A stretch of 64,000 nucleotides of DNA from Liquidambar formosana (taxonomy: Eukaryota; Streptophyta; Magnoliopsida; Saxifragales; Altingiaceae), in the NCBI GenBank assembly GCA_039720395.1, contig CM077820.1, positions 17,691,923 to 17,755,922 of the forward strand, written 5' to 3'. The position numbers and the translations under genes were made by a program. Each line of letters begins with the position of its first letter. Positions within the stretch are counted from its first letter, which is position 1. Of this stretch, positions 34,752 to 45,139 are shown one piece after another. The notes under the pieces were generated by a model that was not told where the DNA came from, searched no databases, and saw only the letters and a program-made list of their open reading frames with translations.

Positions 34752-36485
34752 AAGAGGAAGAGATGGGAGCTCAAAGTGGATGATGCATCTAATGCGAAAG
34801 GGGCAGGTCTGGGAATTGTGCTAACAGATCCCGAGGGAGAAATCATCGAACAAGCAGTTAGACTCATGTTCCCAGCCTCAAACAATGAAGCAGAATATGA
34901 GGCAGTTGTGGCAGGACTTGGGATAGCCAGAGCAATGGGGGTAAGGGAGCTGACAGTGTACAGTGACTCTAGGCTCGTGGTTAACCAGCTAAACAAAGAA
35001 TATGAAGCCAAAGATGAAAGAATGGCTGCGTACATGCACAAGGTATGGGAGTTAGCTGCGGGGTTCACCAGTGTTGAGTTCAAGCGCTTCGTGAGGGATC
35101 AGAACAGACATGCAGATGGATTGGCTGCCCTAGCTGCAGCGTTGGAAACTGACACCCCTCGAACCATAAATGTCGAAGTCCTACAAGAACCCAGTATCGG
35201 GACAGAAGAGCTTATCTCGGATGTTCAGTTCTCGACACCGAGCTGGATGGACGAGATAGTTGCCTATCTACAGAGGGACGAACTACCCGAGGATCGCAAT
35301 CAGAGCCACCGAATTCGCGCTAAGTCAGCTCGTTTTTGGTTATCTCCGTCGGGTTCTCTCTATAAAAGATCCTATACGAGACCATACCTGAAGTGCGTAC
35401 ACCCAGACCAAGTATTAGACCTGCTGACCGAACTCCACGAGGGGTCATGTGGAGGTAACGCAGGAGGAAGATCATTAGCCCACAGGGCAAACACCCAGGG
35501 CTACTGGTGGCCGTACATGCAGAGGGACGCTATCAGGTATGTGAGAAAATGCTCAAAGTGTCAGGTGTTTGCTGACAAGATACACCGTCCTACTCAGGAA
35601 TTGCATCCTATATCCAGCCCGTGGCCTTTCGCACAGTGGGGGTTAGATCTCGTGGGTTCATTGCCCACAGCCTCAGGGAATAGGAAGTACTTGTTCATTG
35701 CAATTGACTATTTTACCAAATGGGTAGAGGCCATCGCCCTTGCATCGATTAAAGATTCAGACATTATCAAGTTCCTTTGGGAAAATATTATCACACGCTT
35801 CGGGATCCTGAGAGCCTTCGTATCGGATAACGGAACTCAGTTCGATAGTAAAAGAACTCGGGAATTCAGTGCAGAACAGGGAATTCAGTGGTGGTATTCT
35901 AATCCGAGTTACCCGCAGTGCAATGGTCAGGCAGAGGCAACCAACAAGATTATAGTCGCAGGGATAAAAAGGAGGCTAGACAATGTGAAAGGGTCTTGGC
36001 CTGACGAGCTGCATTCTGTACTATGGGCATATCGAACTACTCCGAGGAGGTCCACTGGAGAAACTCCATTTTCCATGACCTATGGAATGGAAGCAGTTAT
36101 ACCGACAGAATTGGGTCTACCAGGTCTCAGAACCGAATCTTATGATGCGGCAACAAATGATCAGGTTCTATCTCAAGATCTGGATTTAGCAGAAGAAAGA
36201 AGAGAAAGGGCTCGAATCAAAATGGCATCTTACCAACACGAACTGAAAAAATATTACAACCGAAGAATAAAGTCGAGGGAGTTCAATGTTGGAGAGTTGG
36301 TACTCAGACAAGTCAACGCCGGAACCAGAAATCCTGCAGATGGGAAGCTCGGGGCAACATGGGAAGGTCCTTACGAGGTCATCCACGTCGGGGGTACAGG
36401 TTCGTACAAACTAAAGAGCTTGGAGACCGGACAAGAGCTCCCGAGATCAGTTAATATAGCTAATTTAAGACTGTTTTACCGATAG
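34752..36485 (+). CDS. Tat pol, archaeal-type RNase H and integrase
   Basis: Same frame again, after stops at 34692-34694 (TAA) and 34749-34751 (TAG). First comes a second RNase H (WELKVDDASNAKGAGLGIVL, NNEAEYEAVVAGL, YSDSRLVVNQL), the archaeal-type domain that marks the Tat lineage; the usual VDGSSN reads VDDASN. Then integrase: a zinc-binding region (LHEGSCGGNAGGR, CSKCQ) in which the second His appears replaced by Asn; a catalytic core with Asp in GLDLVG, Asp in VSDNGTQF and Glu in NGQAEA, spaced DX35E; and a C-terminal GATWEGPYEV region. It would insert the DNA copy. The catalytic triad is intact but the zinc ligand change and the stops make function doubtful. Confidence 0.8.
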   Translation, partial: KRKRWELKVDDASNAKGAGLGIVLTDPEGEIIEQAVRLMFPASNNEAEYEAVVAGLGIARAMGVRELTVYSDSRLVVNQLNKEYEAKDERMAAYMHKVWELAAGFTSVEFKRFVRDQNRHADGLAALAAALETDTPRTINVEVLQEPSIGTEELISDVQFSTPSWMDEIVAYLQRDELPEDRNQSHRIRAKSARFWLSPSGSLYKRSYTRPYLKCVHPDQVLDLLTELHEGSCGGNAGGRSLAHRANTQGYWWPYMQRDAIRYVRKCSKCQVFADKIHRPTQELHPISSPWPFAQWGLDLVGSLPTASGNRKYLFIAIDYFTKWVEAIALASIKDSDIIKFLWENIITRFGILRAFVSDNGTQFDSKRTREFSAEQGIQWWYSNPSYPQCNGQAEATNKIIVAGIKRRLDNVKGSWPDELHSVLWAYRTTPRRSTGETPFSMTYGMEAVIPTELGLPGLRTESYDAATNDQVLSQDLDLAEERRERARIKMASYQHELKKYYNRRIKSREFNVGELVLRQVNAGTRNPADGKLGATWEGPYEVIHVGGTGSYKLKSLETGQELPRSVNIANLRLFYR

Positions 36486-36609
36486 CGAAGGTTGTAACTA
36501 CATTCAATGACTACACAATACAAGTTCAGAGGTTATTCAGAGATGTTATCGTTTATTTATCATTCGAGCTAAAGGCACTTTCCCCAGCAACGGATCGAAG
36601 TCAAAAATT

Positions 36610-36945
36610 GCCTAAGAATGGGCACAAGTCTCACCTAATAAATGGCTTGAGCACGCTAAACCTAAGAATGGGTTAAAAACAAAGTCTTGCCCAAGAACGG
36701 GTCCAAGCAAAATTGCCTAAGAATGGGCACAAGTCTCACCTAATAAATGGCTTGAGCACGCTAAACCTAAGAATGGGTTAAAAGCAAAGTCTTGCCCAAG
36801 AACGGGTCCAAGCAAAGCTGCCTAAGAATGGGCATAAGTCTCACCTAATAAATGGCTTGAGCATACTGAGCCTAAGAATGGGTTCACAACGAAGTCTCGC
36901 CTAAGAACAGGCTCAACGCAACAACATACCTAGGGGTGGGTCTAA
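36610..36945 (+). repeat. Tandem array, 105-bp unit, about three copies
   Basis: Copies start at 36610, 36715 and 36820 with GCCTAAGAATGGGC. Each unit itself contains several CC(T/C)AAGAA(T/C)GGG motifs about 30 bp apart. The array lies after pol and before the antisense gene. Tat-type elements are known for tandem repeats at this place, which can seed satellite DNA. Confidence 0.85.
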
Positions 36946-37227
36946 GTACACAAGGACCAACAGATGTTTAGGTCTATCACTCCGCAAATTGGAGCTCGTG
37001 ATCAGATTGGGTCTAATCATTTTCGCCGATCAACAGTGCACACACATCAACAAGGGGCTTTACCCCGACAGCACATTCAAACAGACATCCAGCATAAAAA
37101 TAAAGGACACATGCACACGATGAAGAAGAATTGTGTATTTCATTCTAAAAGAAAAGTATTACAAGAATCTGTACAAGTTATGGCACTCAGCCAAGAATAA
37201 GAAAAAAGAAAAAACAAAGAAAAATAG

Positions 37228-39899
37228 CTATTTCTCTCCCAAGTCCCCAGCAGCTGGACGAACTACCTCGGGAGTCGGGACGGGATCAGCGGAGGCAAGA
37301 GGGGCCACTGGAGGTAGAGGCAGATCAGGAGAAGCCTCTGTGGTGCTTCCCGTTGGATTTACAGGTTGATCCCCGTTGGCAGTGGCTGAAGTGTCATTGG
37401 TGGCGTCAACGACCCTCTCGACTTCCATGGTGGCATTAGGCTGGGACGTGACCTCGGGATCATTCTCCCCGGTCTCATCGCCGCCTGCAACCTCCATCTC
37501 AGCTTCCCCGACATCACCTCCCTCGGGGTTGTAATCCGGGGGAATATCCCTCCTTTCGAAGGGAATATCAGCAATGCTAGGGAATTGGGCAGATGCCAAC
37601 TCGACCAAGGTCTCCCACGCAAATTTGTAGGTGACCTCGAGCTCGGTGGTCAACTGCCCCACGAGGGAAGCCTTCACGTTTTCCCTCTCCTCAGCCACCG
37701 CCCTCTCCACGGAGGCCTTCTCCTTCTCTACCTCAGCCTCGAGAGCCCGGACCTTCCTCGCCAGCTCGCGCTTCTCCCGGGCTAGCTCGTCCTGGGCGTC
37801 CTTCGTCTTCCTCAGCTCGGCCTCCAAATCTGCATAGTCCTTCCTCGTGAGTTCCAGTTTGCTGACGGCACTCTCGGTTGTGGACTTGAAGGTCTCGCAT
37901 TCAGATTTTACTTTCTGAAGCTGAGACATAGCCGCGCAATAGTTGGCCTCAGCATCCTCTAGCTTCTTGTCGTACTCACTCCGGACTTTGGCGAGCTCGA
38001 GCTGCAACTTGTTATCTTCCGCCTCGAAGCGGTCGCTCGCCAGCAGGATTTGTTGGCAGCCCTACACAAACATCAGCAAGTCAGAGATCGGGTTGAACAG
38101 CAAGTAATGGAAACCACAAGGGAATGGAACTTACTCGGTAAAGACTGGTAAACCCGAAGCGGAGGTTGTCGAGGGCGGACTTCTTCCTGAAGTGCTCCAT
38201 GTCCGCCGGCAACCTCATGGGGTTCCCCAGCTGCTTGAAGTTGTACTTCGCAGAGAAGGAGCTGGTAACATCCTTATCTTTGGGTACGGGGAACTGCAGA
38301 CATGTGATGAAACATAAAATTAGTTAGAATCTGTCTTAGATTTTTAAGTATGGGACAATTATGAAATCGAAAAAATCGAAGACATACCTCGGGGAATTTA
38401 GCTATCATCTCAGCGTGGGAAAGGGAGCTCCCACCTCCGGCCTCCGGGGCATTGGCACCCTCCTGCCTAGGCCCTTGCACAGCGAGTTGCTGTTCGGGGA
38501 CTGTAGAGGGTTTCCGGGGCTTTGAAGGAGGAATCAAGGGAGCCTTCCCTTTCCCAGTAACCTCGGGCGCCTGGGGCCTGTCCACGTCCTGCCCCCTCAT
38601 GGCGCTTGACATGAGCTTACCACTGTTGGGGTCAGTGGATTTCTTGCCGCCATCCCGACCAGACCCAGGAGCAGCAACAGCATCAGTCTTGTTAGTCTTC
38701 TGCTGCTGCTGATTCTGCCGCTGTTGCTGCTGCTGCTGATTCTGCTGCTGTTGCTTCTGCTCAGCAGCCTTCTTTTCCTGGGCCTCTTTCTCCACCGCCC
38801 TTCTCTCAGCAACCAGAGCCCTCAAATTCATCCCAGAGTCCTTCTTGGTCCTCTGGCTGCCGGAGTCTGTTCTTTGTCTCTTGGCGGGGGGGGGGGGATT
38901 GGAGCCTCTCCTCTCCATGGCTTGGGAGACGGTCTCTTCAGAGCTGGAGCTCTCAATGACGAAGGGGGCGCGGCGAGCCGTCTTATCGGAGGGCCTAATC
39001 TCCTCAGCTCCCTCCCCTTCAGGTCGGAGGCGGATCCCCTCTTCCTCCTCTCCCTCTTGCTCTCCTCTTTCCACCTCTTCTTCCACTACGCGGGTCAGCT
39101 CGTCGTCAGGCTGCTCCCAATGGGGGTAACTTGCCTTCCCCCAAGTCTGGTACCTCGCGTGGTAGTTGAGCAAGGTTTCAGCCGAACAGCAGCGCTGGCT
39201 GACTTGATATCCGAGCAGCTTCTCGATATCCTCCTCGTTCAGCTTGTCAGCGGGCTCGTTGGCGTGAGGAGATGCTAGAAGGAAACATGACATAAGTATC
39301 AATATGAAATCCAATATTCAACTCGAGGTCATATAAAACAGAAAGAAGCAAAATGATATCGCTGATTTCTTACAGCTAGAGCCTCTCTCTCGGGGAATGA
39401 TGGGAGGATCAGGGGGGAGAGTCCCATCCACAGGCCCGTACACGAAGACCACAATGTCGTGAGCTCCTGGGTTGGAGTCCGGGATGTGAGTGACAAAGGG
39501 CTTCTTCCTAGGCTTGAGGGCGAGGTAAACATCGCGTTTGTTTTTAAAGGTGCATATTTTGTAATGGTGGAGTATCTCCCGCACTCCAACAGAAGTCCCT
39601 AGCAGCTGGTTAAGGACGTGAACCCCCAAGATGAACCTAAAGCAGTTCAGCCCTAGCTGAGTCGGGACTATCCCACAGTAGTGGAGGAAGTCATTGAGGA
39701 GGTCAGGGAAGGGGACACGAACTCCACCCTCCATGAAAGTAGCAATGGGAACAGGGAGGCCATCCTTGGCGTCTGACCTAAAGACATCCTCCCTGGGCTC
39801 AGCAAAGCGGAAGCTAAACTTCCCGTCTTCAAAGCCATATAAGGCCTTAAACTCTGCTATCTTTGCAGGGTTCCCCCTAATGTCATAAAAAGAAGACAT
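37228..39899 (-). CDS. Antisense four-exon gene of the Tat element (gypsy-type transposon protein)
   Basis: Minus strand, start ATG 39899, stop TAG 37228. Exons 39899-39374, 39274-38388, 38293-38135 and 38061-37228. The introns (39373-39275, 38387-38294, 38134-38062) all have GT-AG ends. The spliced length is 2406 nt, an exact multiple of three, giving 801 residues without a stop. The N-terminal 180 residues resemble the plant 'putative gypsy type transposon' domain (VPFPDLLNDFLHYCGIVPTQ, LNCFRFILGVHVL). Then come an acidic stretch, a basic patch AKRQRTD (possible nuclear signal), a Q-rich run (38700-38765), a coiled coil of about 120 residues in exon 4 and an acidic, Pro-rich end. Function is unknown. 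It is GC-rich against an AT-rich host and has no lesion, unlike gag-pol on the other strand. Confidence 0.8.
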
Positions 39900-40858
39900 C
39901 TGCCAAGATGAAAGGGGAAGGTTAAATCCAAGGGTAATTCAACCTATGCCAACATACCCCGACCTAAAATCTCAAAGTCAAGTCCTGACAGGTATGTTAC
40001 CCCTGCCTTGACAGACCCTCAAATTTTTTCTAAGTGTCAGCTCGAGGAACACTAAACTCGGTGTTGGGAAAAGACAAAAAAGAGATCAGTGACCTCTTCC
40101 TCAGATTTACCCCGAGATGGAGTTTTTCAAACCCTAAAAGGCGGGAAAAATGGCATCCTGGTGATTTGCTCCAAAAGCCAGAGGAAAACCCTAGGATTGC
40201 GAAGCAAACTCCAGGAAACGTCGCCAACAACCGCAAAGAGAAAAATACACCGAATAAATTGAAGAAGAAAGAGCAAAAACGAGTTATACCTTTACAAAGA
40301 TCAAGCGGTGGTCAGGAAAACGGTTTCGCCGGAGAAACTGTACGGTGTGGAGCCGAAAACCTCCAAAAGTTATTCTTGGGAAGGTGAAGAAAACAAGAAG
40401 AGTACCAACGGGGAACAGCGCCGGAGAAACGATTCACAAAGGCAACAAGCGAGAGCAGAACGGATCTTCTCCCACAAGCGAACGGCGTAGACAGTGGATT
40501 CCGGTGGAAAATACGGTGTGTTCTTGGTAAAACAGAGGGCAGAAAGCATAGAAAGTAGAGAAAGAAAGCTAAGAACAGAAGGCAGAGAGCAAAAGCAAAA
40601 AGAAGAGAGAGAACGCAGGAGATAAAGTGAGCAGTGATTTGCTTCCTTCCAAAGACATAATGCTTCTGAGGCATTAAATGCAGATCGTACGGTTCCAAGG
40701 CACATGACGTCAGCACCTTGGAATACGGAAAGGCTTAACCGCCTTCAGCCAGCTAAGCCCTAGAATGCCAAACGGCATAGAGGCATAGGGAAAAACACTT
40801 AGCAAAATAAAATTATGACAAGTCCCAGCTCGGGAATGTCATAATTTGGGGCAAATTG
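39900..40858 (-). other. Leader region of the antisense gene to the 3' LTR
   Basis: No conserved frame seen; open frames on both strands (40034-40387, 40312-40716) are unrecognised. It presumably contains the antisense promoter. A weak polypurine tract candidate (TTGGGGC, 40846-40852) precedes the 3' LTR. Confidence 0.45.
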
Positions 40859-41556
40859 TGTGGAAATATCTTTGAACCGAGGTTTCATCTCGGGGTGGAA
40901 AATTCGGACCTGAAACACTGACACGTGGCGAAGACTAATCAATCGGGCCACCACAAGGTACGTGATTCACCTCCCACGATTCAGCTCGGGCCAAGGAGTT
41001 AAATCACGTCACTTGACACGTGGTTAATACCACAAGGTAGGACCTGCTGCAAAGCACGTGATCTCTCATCTCGGGACCTGACTTTCACCTCGGGACAACT
41101 ATCCTATGACTCACACTACAATCTAAATCCTACTACAATCCAAAACTGTTACAACAGCTGTAATTCCTGACACAGCGGTTACTAGAAACCCTGATTCCAT
41201 GACCAACCATGATCAGCAAACCATGGTCAGACGGTTATGGGTACACCATGGTCAGATCTGACCTAACCAAGGCAGTTACCTGACCTCACATGGTCAGTCC
41301 GTACAGGTGGGTATAAAAAGAATACGATACAGCCTAATTTGGTAAACTACAGTACCCTAATTCTCTGAGATTCATCTTCTTCCTTGCCTCATTCTCCCCA
41401 TTACAGTTTTCTGACTTAAGCTTTGGAGAGGGCACGGCCAAAACCCACCTTGGCCTACCCTCTGACCCATTTTCCAAGCTTGTGATTGCAGGTCCAGGCG
41501 AGGGAGCAAGCTCCATCATCAACACGTAGTTCGGGGAGCAGATTTTACCCCGTACA
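40859..41556 (+). repeat. 3' LTR of the Tat element
   Basis: 698 bp, about 98% identical to 29855-30556; the main length difference is a 4-bp indel (CAGTACGTACC against CAGTACC). TATA box at 41312-41320. Confidence 0.9.
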
Positions 41557-42958
41557 ATAGGTATATATGATTCGTTAGTGTTATGTATATACTTCATATA
41601 ATGCATAAATCTTAATTATGAAGCATTACACCTTTATGAACAATTCAATGTGATATATCTATTGTATATAGAGGAATTGAACTTACCTAAGTAGCCCGGC
41701 TTTTTATTTTTTATTTTTGACAATCGATAGAATTTACACATGCATATCCATAAACCCCCAATATCAATAAATGAGTATCAATGCTTTTCTATAAGTTTGA
41801 ACTCGAGATCGTTCATTCACCAAGTGAGGAGATCGTTCATTCACCAAGTGAGGAGAATGCCAGTAAGTTATCATGCCATCAACCAATTAGGCCTATTTAG
41901 GTAGTTCATAATCTAATTTAATGTGAATCAATTGCATACTCAAATAACTTGATTATGGTCCATAAGTGGTGGTTTAATACTTGAATTTCAATCGAGTCTT
42001 GTATTACTTTCTACATTATGTGGCATACTTTCAGTCGATCGATCTTATGTTATTTCTTGTTGATAACAAGTGGATTTAATAGGAAGAAATTAAATAGGCC
42101 AAAAAAGAAAATGAGCAGGAAAAAGTGCATGTGTATTAGATATTTAGATAAGAAGAGAATATGGGTTCAATAATGTTTTAAAACACTTCAAAAAGTAGAT
42201 GCAATCATTTCAACTTCACTTCGAAGTTGAAAAAGCTAACAAAATGAATAATTCTTCTTGCAACCTCCTCTGGCCAGTGAAACGACACTATAAATGGTGG
42301 TTTTATATTTACAATTTAGTCTAAGGCTATGTTTGTTTGGCTGAAATGAAATCTGATTTCATGTTTAAAGTAATTTAGAATGAAATGATATTTGAAATAA
42401 ACATTGCAGAATGAATATCATTGCGATTTATTATTGTTGTTTGATTATATTCCTATTTAATTATCCCATCCAAACACACTATTTTAAAATAAATTGGATT
42501 GTGATTCTGTTTCACCCATTCCATTCCAACCAAACAAACATAGTCTAAGTATCTTGTACGTTAGATTAAGTCTATCTTTTATTGAACTTTTCTTGAGCGG
42601 TATACCTCTTGCTAAAAAGGGAAATAATTAAGTTTAAGTAGAATTTCATTGCAGCAATTCCTATCTCTTCAGGTGAAGAGATGGTGGTTTTATATTAACA
42701 ATTGTCCTATTGACGTTTTATAAAGGCCACAGATAGGCAAATTTAATTTTCGAGCGAAGCTTGTTGTGAAAGCCTTTGGAAAAATTGTCAGGAATTCGGC
42801 TGTTTGTTACACCTTTGGGAAAATTCTCGGGAATTCCACTGTTTGTGATGTTTTGCTACATTGCGTAGTGAAAACCGAAGTGAAATACAGCGTCTTCTTC
42901 TCCTCTGTAATCTTCCAAGAGTAGGCAGGTCCATAAAGAGACGAACAACAAGCGAGGG
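41557..42958. other. Upstream flank of F-box pseudogene B
   Basis: No gene. The sequence matches, piecewise, 52250-52320 and 53448-54560, upstream of B', so it belongs to the duplicated block. It contains the duplicated promoter motif GAAAAATT...GGAATTC at about 42780-42840. Confidence 0.6.
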
Positions 42959-42966
42959 CATATATA
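42959..42966 (+). promoter_or_regulatory. TATA box of F-box pseudogene B
   Basis: CATATATA, 19 bp before the ancestral ATG. It is closer than in B' and B'' because the leader has a deletion. Confidence 0.45.
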
Positions 42967-42977
42967 CGTACTTTCAC

Positions 42978-44158
42978 ATGATGCCGATGCTATCTCCACC
43001 AAAGGAATCGAAACAGTTGCTTCTTCCGGCGCCTCAATGCCTCGGCAAACATCGTCCACCGATGCAGTCGCAAGCAATGATGACCTCCTGACCGATATCC
43101 TTCTCCGCTTACCTATTAGATCTCTTATCAAATTCAAATCCGTATCCAAACACTGGCTCTCGCTCATCACCAATCCCCATTTCTGTCACCGCCGAAACCC
43201 TTACTCTAACCCCATCTCAGGCCTCTTCTTGTCCAAATCGTACTCCCCTGATGGCTCCGGTTACAAATTCGTTCCTCTCGATGGCAAACCTTCGACTTCA
43301 TTCCCAAATCTTACTGCATGGATCAGCGTTTTGCAGTCTTGCAATGGATTGCTGTGTTGTTATAGCAATCAAAACGAAGCCAAGCGAAACTATTACATCT
43401 ACAATCCCACTACCCACCAATTCACTATGCTTCCTAAACTCGGCCGCATGTTTTCCTGTACTGTGGCCGGCGTGATCTTAGCCTTTGATCCTTTCAAATC
43501 ACATCATTACAAAGTTGTATATGTTAGAAGGATTCAGAACTCACCAAACCGTTATTGGATCGAGATTTATTCATCGGAGAAGGGTGCTTGGAGGGTCTCT
43601 GGTGATGCTTTCTCTGTACTTTATAATGTCAAATTTGACGCTGGGATTTTCTGGAATGGTGCTGTTCACTGGATTGGCAACATGTTGAGAACTATGGTAA
43701 GTTTCAATGTTGATGAAGAACGACTCTGAGAAACGCCAATGCCTGAAATTCATCATCGGTGCCGCAGGAATCTGTACTTAGGGGAGTCTAAGGGCCATTT
43801 GCATCTTGTCGTCCTCAAAGGTACAATACAGCTTATCGTTTATGAGATGGAGAAGGACTACTCGAGGTGGTTTGTGAAGTACCAAGTTGATGTTGATGCC
43901 GTTGTAGCTGCATTTCCAGAGATGAGACGGAGAAACATGTCCCCATCAACGTTGCTTTTTTACGCTGTTTCTATACTTTGTCTTGTCCGGGAAGAAAACG
44001 ATGATGAGTCCTTTTTGGTGCTGCGCTTTTATGGTGACGCCCTCTGTTACAGGTTTAAGGATGAGACTTTCAAGAAGATTTGTGATGTTGGTTTACATTA
44101 CTCTACTTCTGGATGGCAGTGTGCTCATCCATACATCGAGTCTCTTGCGTGTGCTTGA
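42978..44158 (+). pseudogene. F-box gene B, broken by a frameshift and a nonsense codon
   Basis: Same family as B' and B''. The ancestral ATG at 42978 is followed by a 2-bp insertion (GCTATCTCC where B' has GCTCTCC), which puts it out of frame. An internal ATG at 43037 opens the normal frame with the complete F-box (NDDLLTDILLRLPIRSLIKF) and FBA motifs. At 43727-43729 a TGA stands where B' and B'' have CGA (Arg in QLRETPMP), a typical CpG transition. The same frame continues to 44158 and ends SLACA. A truncated 230-residue protein with F-box and part of the FBA domain could still be made from 43037, which might act as a decoy, but I take it as a pseudogene. Confidence 0.85.
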
Positions 44159-45139
44159 TTCGTATTCAAAGTTGACAGAACCATTTATTCTTATTTTGTA
44201 CAATCATTTCTAATTGCGCAATCAGGTATTACCAATTTTTTCGGTTTCTTTGAAAAAAATATATGAGAGTCGATCTGTTTCGGATGCATTTGATGTGATG
44301 TGTATGTCTCTTCATTAACAAACAGTTTCAATGTGATATAGTGTCTATATAGGAATTAAACTTGATTAAGTAGCCCCAGTTCATGATCTAAGTTAAGATG
44401 GATAAATTGCAAACTCAGGCGACATGATTCATGGTCCATGGGTAATACTGTGATAGATGGTGGTTGAATTTCAATAGTCTTTTAGTACTTTCCCATATTA
44501 TGAGGCCGAATCTGAGAGGATCTTCTTATCATTTCTTCTTTTTTTTTTTTTTTTTTTTTTTTTTTGGTAATGATTGGTCCAATAGGAAGAAAATTTACAA
44601 AATCAAATAAGCGAAAAAAGAACCAAAAAAGTTTTATTTAGATAATGAATCTGAACCATCAATATATTGAAAAAGAACCTTTTTTGATGGTATTTGCCAT
44701 TTACTTCTGTCAATAAGAAGATTCGTTATAGACAAGAAGCTTCTCCTTATTTGATAATCACTGGACGGAGGTTGAATCTTTAAATGGTCCGAATATCAAG
44801 GGAATCTGGCCACAGCATAATTCTCCATATTTTCTTTGGGAAGATATCTCAATTCATGTTTCCAAATTGCCTGAAATTTCCTTAGGCTTTTGGGATTAGC
44901 TCACACGATATTTGAAAGGAGAAATAAAATTTCACTAGATAAGAAAGGAAATGGAGGGAAAGCGACCCACTTTGTTTTTCGGGAAAGGGACCTTTTTCTG
45001 GTTTTTTTTTTTTTTTTTTTTTTTTTCACACAAGTGGGAAGAAGACATGGAGACAAAAGAAAACTTGCTTAGTAAAAATTTCATAATTAATATTCCCTGT
45101 CCTATTTTATTTGCTCACTTTGACAATACATTATGCATA
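44159..45139. other. 3' flank of B, no gene seen
   Basis: Holds T homopolymers at about 44538-44565 and 45001-45026. The stretch 44567-44700 resembles 57610-57740, showing that the scrap at 57.2 kb came from a B copy with this flank. Confidence 0.55.

Larger units (their letters stand above)
29855..41556 (+). mobile_element. Tat-lineage Ty3/Gypsy retrotransposon with antisense gene
   Basis: 11.7 kb with near-identical LTRs of about 700 bp, a primer binding site of the Tat type, gag-protease and pol in one plus-strand frame interrupted by stops, a second (archaeal-type) RNase H domain before integrase, a 105-bp tandem array after pol and a spliced gene on the minus strand. The double RNase H and the antisense frame are known marks of the Tat lineage. 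I count about 15 substitutions and one 4-bp indel between the LTRs, roughly 2%, so the insertion is young. No clean 5-bp target duplication is visible (flanks GTTAG and ATAGG). It lies between F-box genes A and B. Confidence 0.9.

Noticed and set aside
34607..35083. Minus-strand open frame inside pol
   Set aside because: Antisense shadow of the conserved RNase H region; its Ser/Leu-rich translation has no family signs.
37022..37369. Plus-strand frames at 36964-37200 and 37133-37369 as further Tat genes
   Set aside because: Short, unrecognised and partly overlapping the last exon of the antisense gene.
38452..39278. Plus-strand open frames at 38452-38712, 38724-39278 and 38845-39129
   Set aside because: They are shadows of the GC-rich antisense gene; their Leu/Ser-rich translations mirror the Q-rich and acidic stretches of the minus-strand exons.
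29848..41561. A 5-bp target duplication for the Tat element
   Set aside because: The flanks GTTAG and ATAGG do not match, and shifting the LTR borders by two bases does not help. The flank may have been altered after insertion.
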